Of a stretch of DNA of 64,000 bases, positions 8,762-15,753 are shown in pieces. The DNA lies in assembly GCF_914271545.1 (NCBI RefSeq), contig NZ_CAJZAH010000001.1:682001-746000 (forward strand), in the 5' to 3' direction. Positions within the stretch are counted from its first letter, which is position 1; each line of letters opens with the position of its first letter. Source of the DNA: Cupriavidus respiraculi (GTDB taxonomy: Bacteria > Pseudomonadota > Gammaproteobacteria > Burkholderiales > Burkholderiaceae). Position numbers and translations under genes: made by a program. Below the pieces are notes generated by a model. That model saw nothing but the letters and a program-made list of their open reading frames with translations. It was not told the DNA's origin and ran no database searches.

Positions 8762-9751
8762 ATGTCCCACTTCGACTCCTCACGCCGCCGGCTCATCCAG
8801 GCCACCGCCGCCATGGCCGCCGCCTCCATCATGCCGACGCTTGCACGCGCGCAGGCGTGGCCCACCAAACCGATCCGGTTCGTGGTGCCGTTCGCCCCGG
8901 GCGGCAGTTCCGAGATCGTTGCGCGCTCGCTGGCCGCGGAACTGACCTCCATCCTGGGAGTATCGGTCTTCGTCGAGAACAAGCCCGGCGCCGCCGGCAA
9001 TGTCGCGATGGGGGAAGTGGCCCGTGCGGACGATAACCACACGATCATCCTCGGACATATTGGCACGCTGGCGGTCAATCCCTACATCTTCGCCAAGCTG
9101 CCGTACGACGCCGGCAAGGACTTCCGGCCCGTCTCGCTGTCCGCCAAGGTGCCGAGCCTGTATGTGGTTCACCCCGACGTGCCGGCGACGAACCTGAAGG
9201 AGTTCGTCGCGCTGGCGAAAAGCAAGCCTGGCAAGCTCAACTACGGCTCCGCGGGCAACGGCAGCGCGGGGCATCTGGCGTTCGAATATCTGAAGGCCGC
9301 CACGGGCACCTTCATCCTGCATGTGCCGTACCGCGGCAGCGGCCCGCAGATCAACGATCTGCTGTCGGGACGACTGGAGGCTGCCGCCGTGGGCGCCCCG
9401 GCGATCCTGCCCTTTATCAAGGCCGGCAAGGTGCGGTGCATCGCCACCGGCTCGGCGCAGCGGATACCGCAGCTGCCTGACGTGGCGACGGTGGCCGAAC
9501 AGGGCTACCCGGGATTCGAAATGACGCAGTGGTACGGGGTGCTGGCCCCGGCCTCGATGCCGCCGGCCGCCGTGGAGAAGCTGGCCGCCGCAAGCGCCAA
9601 GGGCATCCGCAGCCCGTCCTCCACGCAGCGGTTGATCGCCGACGCCGCGATCATCGTCGGCAGCAGCCCCGCCGAGTTCACGGCCTTTATCGCGCAGGAG
9701 CAACAGCGCTGGAAACCCATCATCGCAAAGGCGGGCATCAAGCCGGACTAA
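8762..9751 (+). CDS. Bug-family periplasmic receptor
   Basis: TctC-type solute receptor, 329 residues. The signal has a twin-arginine look (SRRRLIQ) and a cut after ARAQ. Bug signatures are VPFAPGGSSEIVARSLA and LNYGSAGNGSAGHLAFE. AGAGAACC stands before the ATG. It closely resembles the receptor at 11691-12704 (shared GHIGTLAVNP/GHVGTLAVNP, LNYGSAGNGSAGHLAFE, NDLLSG), so these two look like paralogues. It lies 66 bases after the tctC-like gene with no own transporter, as is usual for orphan Bug receptors. Ligand unknown. Confidence 0.88.
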   Translation: MSHFDSSRRRLIQATAAMAAASIMPTLARAQAWPTKPIRFVVPFAPGGSSEIVARSLAAELTSILGVSVFVENKPGAAGNVAMGEVARADDNHTIILGHIGTLAVNPYIFAKLPYDAGKDFRPVSLSAKVPSLYVVHPDVPATNLKEFVALAKSKPGKLNYGSAGNGSAGHLAFEYLKAATGTFILHVPYRGSGPQINDLLSGRLEAAAVGAPAILPFIKAGKVRCIATGSAQRIPQLPDVATVAEQGYPGFEMTQWYGVLAPASMPPAAVEKLAAASAKGIRSPSSTQRLIADAAIIVGSSPAEFTAFIAQEQQRWKPIIAKAGIKPD

Positions 9752-9779
9752 GCCGGAATCGGCCCCAGACCGGGTAAAG

Positions 9780-9800
9780 GGCCGCGCCCTGCGCGCGGCC
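9780..9800. terminator. GC hairpin between convergent genes
   Basis: GGCCGCG (9780-9786) and CGCGGCC (9794-9800) form a 7-base perfect stem with a 7-base loop between the convergent Bug receptor and SBP genes. There is no clear U-tract on either strand, so an intrinsic terminator is only possible. Confidence 0.3.
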
Positions 9801-9803
9801 GGT

Positions 9804-10556
9804 TCAGTGCCCGCCGCTCAACGGGGCCACCGCCGCGCCGCTGATGCCATGGCGACGCAAGGCGTCGGCCACGAAGCCGCTGGCCTTCATGTCCTCGACA
9901 AAGCGGCGCAGCGCCTGCGCCGCTTCGTCGCCCCGCGTCTTGGGCACGCCCATGGCCTGGCGGATCTCCATGAACCGGCCCGGCAGCAGGCGCAGCCCGC
10001 CAAGCCGCCGTGCGTCCGCCTCCAGTTGTTGGCGCACGCCCGCCGCGACGTCGGCGCCCTGCTCCAGGAACGTATCGACCACGGCCGGCGACGTGGGCGC
10101 GCGCAGCATGGTGGCGTGCCGCAGAGCGCGGCTCAGATACAGATCGTAGGCGCTGCCCTTGCCCACCATCACGCTGGTGCCTTCGCGGTCCACCTCGTCG
10201 TTGCCTTGCAGCGGCGATGCGTCCCGCACCAGGTAGCATCCCTCGATCAGCACATACGGCTCGGTGAAGGCGATGCTCGCGCCCCGTTGCGGGTCCACCG
10301 CGAAAAAGCCGATGTCCGCACTCTCGGCGGACACCGCCTCCACCGACTCGCCGGCGCTGGCGAGCACGACCAGTTCCACTTCCACGCCGAGCCGCGCGGC
10401 GAATGCCGTGGCGAGATCGACCGATACACCGCGGGCGCCGCCCTGCCCGGCGCGCGCCGCGAGGATCGGATTGCCCACGTTGATGGAGGCGCGCAAGCGG
10501 CCGGTCGGTGCAAAGATGGACTTCAGATGGTCGGTCATATCGGACGATTTCCGCAT
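9804..10556 (-). CDS. family 3 solute-binding-like protein without signal peptide
   Basis: Periplasmic-binding-protein type II fold (SBP family 3, amino-acid type), 250 residues: an N-lobe with GVSVDLATAFAARLGVEVELV, then SADIGFFAVDPQRG, FTEPYVLIEGCYLV and a cross-over segment VMVGKGSAYDLYLSRAL. No signal peptide, lipobox or membrane segment is visible from either ATG (10556 or 10538), unlike transported receptors. It is the last gene of a Bug-Ldh-SBP operon. It may be a cytoplasmic enzyme or sensor built on this fold (inference); cyclohexadienyl-dehydratase-like enzymes show that such reuse occurs. Confidence 0.75.
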   Translation of the reverse strand: MRKSSDMTDHLKSIFAPTGRLRASINVGNPILAARAGQGGARGVSVDLATAFAARLGVEVELVVLASAGESVEAVSAESADIGFFAVDPQRGASIAFTEPYVLIEGCYLVRDASPLQGNDEVDREGTSVMVGKGSAYDLYLSRALRHATMLRAPTSPAVVDTFLEQGADVAAGVRQQLEADARRLGGLRLLPGRFMEIRQAMGVPKTRGDEAAQALRRFVEDMKASGFVADALRRHGISGAAVAPLSGGH

Positions 10557-10586
10557 GGAGTTGAAAAGGCGTGCACAACAGCCGGG

Positions 10587-11639
10587 TTACGCCGCATATC
10601 GCTGCAACAGTGCCATCGTATCGGCATCGAGCGTAATCCCGTGCGCACGATGCCTCTCCAGCCGGTCCAATTCGATCTCCCCCGGCACGATCACCGGCCG
10701 CTCGGCGTCCACCGCCGGACTGCCGTGCAAAATGGCCGCGAAGTCGTTCATCCGCCGCGCCAGCCAAGCGGTCGAACCAAGCCGGCGGGTATCGATCAGG
10801 ATAAAGAAGTGCCCGAGGTTCTGCGGTTCGTCCGGCGCGTCCACCCATGACTTGACGTGCGTGAGATAGGCGGCGTTCGACAACAGGCCGGCGAACAGAT
10901 CGACCATGAGCGCAAGGCCGTACCCCTTGTGCCCGCCGATCGGCATCAGGAAGCCATCGAGCGCCGCACGCGGGTCGGTGGTGGGAACGCCGCGGCTGTC
11001 GGTCGCCCACGTATCCGGGATCGCCTCGCCGCGTTTGAGGGCGGCGCGAATCTTGGCGCGCGCCACCACGCTCATGGCCATATCGAGCAGAAACGGCCTG
11101 CCGCCCGGATTGGGCACCCCGAAGCCGAGCGGGCTGTTGCCCAGCCGCGCGTCGCCGCCGCCCCAGGGCGCGATGGTCGTGGTGGCGTTGCTGCCGATGA
11201 TGCTGGCATAGCCCTGTTCGGCGGCCAGCAGGGAGTACGGGGATACCGGACCGAAGTGGTTGCTGCCGCGGGCGAACACCATGCCGATACCGCAGGTGCC
11301 TGCCACTTCCATGGCGGCGCGAAGCGCATGCATGCCTACCACCGGTCCCACGCCATTGTCGCCGTCGACCACGCGCAACGCGGGAGCGATGTCGGTCACC
11401 ACGATGTCCGGTGTGGCATTGATGCCGCCGCTGTTCAGGCGCTCGCCATACGACTCGGCCCGGCTCAGGCCGTGCGTATGCAATCCGAACAGATCGGCGA
11501 GCACCAGGATCCGCGCGACGTCGGCGGCGTCGTCGGGGGGAAGCCCCAGGCCCTGGAACGCGCGTGTACCGAGGTCGAGCAGCGCGGCTTCCGTGTGAGC
11601 CGTCGCGGTGGTGGTCGTGGTGGTGATGGTCGAGGTCAT
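10587..11639 (-). CDS. Ldh-family (malate/L-lactate/ureidoglycolate-type) NAD(P)H oxidoreductase
   Basis: Cytoplasmic 2-hydroxyacid dehydrogenase of the Ldh family (DUF/malate-2 family, unrelated to Rossmann LDH), 350 residues. Recognisable are the N-terminal HTHGLSR motif (HTHG binding the nicotinamide), GSNHFGPVSPYS with the catalytic His, NATTTIAPWGG and the C-terminal GGHKGYGLALMVDLFAG. The first residues are a threonine-rich tract (TSTITTTTTTATAHT). Substrate cannot be told from sequence. It lies between a Bug receptor and a cytosolic SBP-like protein, so it probably oxidises or reduces the hydroxyacid that the receptor captures. Confidence 0.88.
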   Translation of the reverse strand: MTSTITTTTTTATAHTEAALLDLGTRAFQGLGLPPDDAADVARILVLADLFGLHTHGLSRAESYGERLNSGGINATPDIVVTDIAPALRVVDGDNGVGPVVGMHALRAAMEVAGTCGIGMVFARGSNHFGPVSPYSLLAAEQGYASIIGSNATTTIAPWGGGDARLGNSPLGFGVPNPGGRPFLLDMAMSVVARAKIRAALKRGEAIPDTWATDSRGVPTTDPRAALDGFLMPIGGHKGYGLALMVDLFAGLLSNAAYLTHVKSWVDAPDEPQNLGHFFILIDTRRLGSTAWLARRMNDFAAILHGSPAVDAERPVIVPGEIELDRLERHRAHGITLDADTMALLQRYAA

Positions 11640-11690
11640 TGCGTCGTTGTGGGTGTGTGTGTGGAGGGCGTGCGCACGGATGGCATTCGG

Positions 11691-12704
11691 CTACTGCGAA
11701 CTGGCAAGCTTTGCGTCGCTGACGACGCGCGCCCAGCGGGTCCGCTCCGCCTTGATGAAGGCCGCGAACTGCTGCGGGCCTTGACCGATGGTTTCGCTGG
11801 AGTCCTGCTCCAGCCGCCGCTGCACCGACGCCGAGCGCAATGCCTTGATCGCTTCTGCATTGAGCCGCGCGACCACGGGCGCCGGCGTGCCGGCGGGCGC
11901 GAGAATGCCGAACCACTGGGAACTCTCGAAGCCCGGGTAGCCTTGTTCGGCCACGGTGGCCACCTGCGGCAGCACCGCTAGCCGCTTTGCCGAGCCGACC
12001 GCCACGATCCGCACGCGGCCCGACCTGGCGTGCTCGAGAAGGCCCGGGGTACCGGCGGACGCGGCGTCGATGTTGCCCGCCAGCAGGTCATTGATCTGCG
12101 CGCCCGTACCCTTGTACGGAACGTGGCGCACATCGATGCCGGCCGCGGTCTTCAGCATCTCGAAGGCCAGGTGGCCCGCGCTGCCGTTGCCGGCGGAGCC
12201 GTAGTTCAGCGCGCCGGGCTTCGCCCTGGCGAGCGCAACGAATTCCGGCAGCGATTTCGCGCCGACCTTGTCGCCGACAGCAAAGATCATCGGAACCTTC
12301 GCCAGCAATGTCACCGGCGCGAAGCTGCGCTCGGGGTCGTAGGCCAGCTTCGGCATCATTGCCGGATTGACGGCCAGGGTGCCGACGTGGCCAAGAATCA
12401 GCGTGTAGCCGTCCGGCGTGGCCCGCGCGGCCTCCGCGGTCGCGATCGTGCCCTGGCCTCCTCCCTTGTTTTCCACCACGATGGCCTGCCCGAGACCGTT
12501 GGACATCTCGGCGGCGACGGCCCGCGCAATCACGTCGGAGCTGCCCCCGGGACCGTACGGGACCAGCAGGCGGATCGGCCGGGTAGGCTCCCAGCCGCGC
12601 TTGTCCGGCTCGCCTGCGTGGACCGGCGCCAGCGGCATGAGCGCCAGGTGCGCCACGATGGCCGCGATAGATCGTCGAAATACGTGCCGGGGCTGAATCG
12701 CCAT
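11691..12704 (-). CDS. Bug-family periplasmic receptor
   Basis: TctC-type receptor of 337 residues with a signal peptide (SIAAIVAHLALMPLAPVHA). Bug motifs are VPYGPGGSSDVIARAVA and LNYGSAGNGSAGHLAFE. It is the first gene of the Bug-Ldh-SBP operon and is divergent from a LysR regulator at 12821, with a LysR-type palindrome in between. Close paralogue of the receptor at 8762-9751. Ligand probably a small carboxylic or hydroxy acid (from family and neighbour). Confidence 0.9.
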   Translation of the reverse strand: MAIQPRHVFRRSIAAIVAHLALMPLAPVHAGEPDKRGWEPTRPIRLLVPYGPGGSSDVIARAVAAEMSNGLGQAIVVENKGGGQGTIATAEAARATPDGYTLILGHVGTLAVNPAMMPKLAYDPERSFAPVTLLAKVPMIFAVGDKVGAKSLPEFVALARAKPGALNYGSAGNGSAGHLAFEMLKTAAGIDVRHVPYKGTGAQINDLLAGNIDAASAGTPGLLEHARSGRVRIVAVGSAKRLAVLPQVATVAEQGYPGFESSQWFGILAPAGTPAPVVARLNAEAIKALRSASVQRRLEQDSSETIGQGPQQFAAFIKAERTRWARVVSDAKLASSQ

Positions 12705-12788
12705 GGTGCTGTCTCCATCTCTGATGTCGCCGTCGATCGCGGCAACGGATGGACGAGATGTTGGACGGCAGGCGTTCTGCAGTAAAGT

Positions 12789-12811
12789 GCAATTATCAGA
12801 TCAATTATTGC
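12789..12811. promoter_or_regulatory. LysR-type operator
   Basis: A 23-base imperfect palindrome with outer arms GCAAT (12789-12793) and ATTGC (12807-12811) and AT-rich interior lies 10 bases before the lysR ATG and about 85 bases before the divergent Bug gene. This is the classic place and shape of a T-N11-A site. Confidence 0.6.
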
Positions 12812-12820
12812 GCTCCCAGC

Positions 12821-13717
12821 ATGAAATTCGACCTCGTCGACATCCGCGCCTTTCTTGCCGTCGCGGATCTGTCCAGCTTCCGCGCCGCCTCCGACGCGTT
12901 GCACCTGTCGCAATCGGCGGTGTCCCGCCGCGTCGACAAACTGGAGGCGGCGCTGGGCGTCAAGCTGCTGGACCGCACCACGCGGAGAGTGGAGCTGACG
13001 AGCGTCGGCCGCAGCTTCGTTCCGCGTGCCCGCAACGTGCTCAACGAACTCGAATCGGCGCTGGTCGGCGTGCAGGACATCGCGCAGCGGCTCTCGGGCC
13101 TGGTCACCATCGCCTGCGTGCCATCCGCGGTCGGCTACTTCCTGCCGGACATCATTCGCCGGTTCCATGAGAAGTACCCGCAGATCCGCGTCAAGGTCAT
13201 CGACGAGTCGTCATCGACGGTGCTTACCACGGTGGCGCGAGGCGACGCCGATTTCGGGCTGACCTACATCGGCACCCATGACGCGGACATCGATTTCACA
13301 CCGTTGCTGGAAGACCCCTTCGTCGTGGCCGTGCGCCGCGATCATCCGCTGGCGAAGAAGCGCAGCGTCGCGTGGGAGGATCTGGAGGGGTTCGACTTCA
13401 TCAGCCTGGCCCAGGGAAGCGGCAACCGGTTCCTGATGGACCAGGCGTGGGCGCAAACCGGCCATCGGCCGCGCTGGCTGTGCGAGGTCCAGCACGTGCC
13501 GGCGTTGATCAGCCTGGTGGAGGCGGGACTGGGCGTTGGCGTCGTGCCGCGGCTTGCCATGCCGCCCGCCAACCACGCGACGCTGGTCAGCGTGAAACTG
13601 AAGGCCCCGGCGCTGAGCCGGACGCTCGGGCTGATTCACCGGCGGGGACGCAGTCTGAGCGTTGTCGCTACGCTGCTGTTCGAGCTGCTGGTGCAGCCGC
13701 GGGGCAGGCTGGCGTGA
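12821..13717 (+). CDS. LysR-family transcriptional regulator
   Basis: LysR regulator of 298 residues: N-terminal winged helix (FLAVADLSSFRAASDALHL then SQSAVSRRVDKLEAAL and LLDRTTRRVELTSVG, about residues 9-60) and a C-terminal co-inducer domain. The ATG at 12821 is taken because it starts just before the HTH; an upstream in-frame ATG would include the operator. Divergent from the Bug-Ldh-SBP operon, which it very likely controls. Confidence 0.93.
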   Translation: MKFDLVDIRAFLAVADLSSFRAASDALHLSQSAVSRRVDKLEAALGVKLLDRTTRRVELTSVGRSFVPRARNVLNELESALVGVQDIAQRLSGLVTIACVPSAVGYFLPDIIRRFHEKYPQIRVKVIDESSSTVLTTVARGDADFGLTYIGTHDADIDFTPLLEDPFVVAVRRDHPLAKKRSVAWEDLEGFDFISLAQGSGNRFLMDQAWAQTGHRPRWLCEVQHVPALISLVEAGLGVGVVPRLAMPPANHATLVSVKLKAPALSRTLGLIHRRGRSLSVVATLLFELLVQPRGRLA

Positions 13718-13784
13718 TCGTGGCCGCCGGCGCCTGCGTTGCGTGGCACGGCGCATCGGCGCCCTGAACACCTGCGGCCGTACC

Positions 13785-13818
13785 CTCTCCCCCTCTCTCG
13801 CTCGCGCGAGACGAGAGA
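13785..13818. repeat. CTCTCCC hairpin element, copy 1
   Basis: Between convergent lysR and the FMN dehydrogenase, TCTCTCG (13794-13800), the palindrome CTCGCGCGAG (13801-13810) and CGAGAGA (13812-13818) fold into one long hairpin preceded by CCCTCTCCCC. It may act as a two-way terminator. Similar pyrimidine-rich hairpins lie at 57785-57815 and 60387-60413. Confidence 0.5.
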
Positions 13819-13826
13819 CCACAACG

Positions 13827-14927
13827 CTACGGCGAACGATGCAGTACCGAAGGCCCCAGCCCCTCCAACCGCGGCTGGCCCAGCAGCGCCATGGCCACCT
13901 CGAGCTCGGTCTGGAGAATCGTCAGCATATGCGCCACGCCCGGCATGCCGCCGACCGCCAGCGCATGCAGCACGGGCTGGCCCAGCAGGACGGCCGAGGC
14001 GCCCAGCGCCATCGCCTTGACGATGTCGGTGCCGCGCCGGATGCCGCCGTCCAGCAGCACCGGCACGCGGCCCGATACCGCCTGCGCGATGGCGGGCAGT
14101 ACGTCGATGGTCGCGGGCACCGTATCGAGGGTGCGGCCGCCGTGGTTGGACACCACGATGCCGCTCACGCCGGCATCGAGCGCGGGCCGCACGTCCGCCG
14201 CGTTGAGCATGCCCTTGATGACCACCGGCAGCGCCGTCTGGCCGCACAGCCAGGCGATATCCCCCCACGTCGGGGCGCCGCGCAGCATGCCCTGGAACAC
14301 CGGGCTGCCCGCGCGCGCGATGACCGGCTCGTTGGGCGCGAAGCCCGCCAGATTGACCGCCGAGATGCCGGGCGGGAGGCGGAATCCCGCACGCTGCTCG
14401 ATATTGCGTATCCCGCTGACCACGGCGTCGGCGGTGACCACGATGGCCCGGTATCCCGCGTCCTCGGCGCGGCGCACCAGCGACAGGGTGTCGTCCCGGC
14501 GCGGCTGCATGTAGAGCTGGAACCACAGCGGGGCGCTGGCATGGCGCGACACCTCCTCCAGCGTGACGCTGGCCTGCACGCTGACCGTCATCCACGTGCG
14601 GGTCAGTCCGGCAGCCTGCACCGTGGCGACTTCGCCGTCCGGATCGACGAGCTTGTGAAAGGCGGTCGGACCGATCAGCACCGGATACTCCAGCGGCTCC
14701 CCGAACAGCGTCGTGCGCGCCGATGCCTGCGACAGGTCGGCCATCACGCGCGGCAGCAGCCGCAGCCGTTCGAGCGCCGCGCGGTTCTCGTGCTGCGTAA
14801 TGCCGTCCGCCGCCGCGCCCGCGATATAGGCGCGGATGGCGGGGTCCATCATGGCGTGGAAGTGCCGCTCGTAGTCGGCAAGCGATACGGTGTCGGCGGG
14901 AATGGGCCGGGGCGTGGGCATTGGCAT
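13827..14927 (-). CDS. FMN-dependent alpha-hydroxy-acid dehydrogenase
   Basis: Flavoenzyme of 366 residues of the glycolate oxidase/lactate dehydrogenase/mandelate dehydrogenase family. The active-site signature SNHGGRTLDTVPATIDVLP is present (His is the catalytic base), as are the FMN-phosphate region (LLDGGIRRGTDIVKAMALGA) and PVVIKGML with the conserved Lys. The start ATG at 14927 comes 7 bases after the piuC stop, so it is the third gene of the Fur-controlled receptor operon. The reason for an alpha-hydroxy-acid oxidase in an iron operon is not evident; it could process hydroxycarboxylate siderophore parts (inference). Confidence 0.85.
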   Translation of the reverse strand: MPMPTPRPIPADTVSLADYERHFHAMMDPAIRAYIAGAAADGITQHENRAALERLRLLPRVMADLSQASARTTLFGEPLEYPVLIGPTAFHKLVDPDGEVATVQAAGLTRTWMTVSVQASVTLEEVSRHASAPLWFQLYMQPRRDDTLSLVRRAEDAGYRAIVVTADAVVSGIRNIEQRAGFRLPPGISAVNLAGFAPNEPVIARAGSPVFQGMLRGAPTWGDIAWLCGQTALPVVIKGMLNAADVRPALDAGVSGIVVSNHGGRTLDTVPATIDVLPAIAQAVSGRVPVLLDGGIRRGTDIVKAMALGASAVLLGQPVLHALAVGGMPGVAHMLTILQTELEVAMALLGQPRLEGLGPSVLHRSP

Positions 14928-14934
14928 CGCGGAC

Positions 14935-15621
14935 TCAGAGTTCGGCCCAGCGCCGCAGCAGGTTGTGATAGTGATTGACCAGTCCGAGCACCGCCTCATT
15001 GTCGTCGCCCAGCTGGCGGCGCACGTCGATGATCGCGCGGTCCAGTTCGTACAGCGTGGTACGCAGCGCATCGTCCTTGACCATCGACTGTGCCCAGAAG
15101 AACGATGCCCAGCGGCTGCCGCGGGTAATGGGCATCACGCGATGCAGGCTCGAAGCGGGGTAGACCACCATATGTCCTGCCGGCAGCTTGACCGAATGCG
15201 TGCCGTAGGAGTCCTGCACCAGCAGTTCGCCACCGTCGTAGTCGTCGGGATCGCTGAGGAACAGCGTGGTGGATACGTCGGCGCGCATGCGCATGCCGCC
15301 GGTGCCCGGCACGGTGCGGATGGCGTTGTCCACGTGCGTGCCGAAGGTCATGCCCTGGTCGTAACGGTTGAACATCGGCGGCAGCACGCGCAGCGGCAAT
15401 GCGGCCGAATGGTAGGTTTCGTTGCGTCCGAGCGCGTTGAGCACCAGCTCGCCGAGCGAGCGCGCCTCGGCGCTGTCCACGGGGATCTGCAGGTTGTGCT
15501 TCGTCTTGGCCGCCAGGTCGCCCGCCGTGGCGCGGCCGTCCACCCACTGGCCTTTCTCCAGCACGGTCCTGCAATGCCGCAGCTCCTCGGCGGTCAGCAC
15601 ATCGGGAATATGTATGAGCAT
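14935..15621 (-). CDS. piuC: PiuC/YbiX-type Fe(II)/2-oxoglutarate dioxygenase (PKHD hydroxylase)
   Basis: Iron(II)/2-oxoglutarate-dependent dioxygenase of 228 residues. The metal triad can be read as HVD (THVDNAIR) and the distal His in SSLHRVMPI, with the 2-oxoglutarate-binding Arg in TRGSRW. The N-terminus MLIHIPDVLTAEEL is typical for PiuC/YbiX. In enterics and pseudomonads this gene sits next to fiu/piuA receptors, exactly as here, and iron control is the rule. ATG 15621 fits the family start; ATG 15654 and 15651 would add a non-conserved leader. Confidence 0.9.
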   Translation of the reverse strand: MLIHIPDVLTAEELRHCRTVLEKGQWVDGRATAGDLAAKTKHNLQIPVDSAEARSLGELVLNALGRNETYHSAALPLRVLPPMFNRYDQGMTFGTHVDNAIRTVPGTGGMRMRADVSTTLFLSDPDDYDGGELLVQDSYGTHSVKLPAGHMVVYPASSLHRVMPITRGSRWASFFWAQSMVKDDALRTTLYELDRAIIDVRRQLGDDNEAVLGLVNHYHNLLRRWAEL

Positions 15622-15753
15622 GGTGTTGCCGATCCTGCAAAGCGGGTCCATCAATGCGAAACGCCATACGCGCCCCGGGGAGCGCGTATGGCGAGCGTAC
15701 CAGCCCGGTCCGGGACATCGGCGGCGCGGGGCGCGCCGCCGATGCCCGCGGCA

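Noticed and set aside
9748-11916. Minus-strand open frame of 722 codons overlapping SBP and Ldh genes
   Set aside because: Different frame of the same strand as two genes with clear families; composition is Arg/Gly-rich without motifs.
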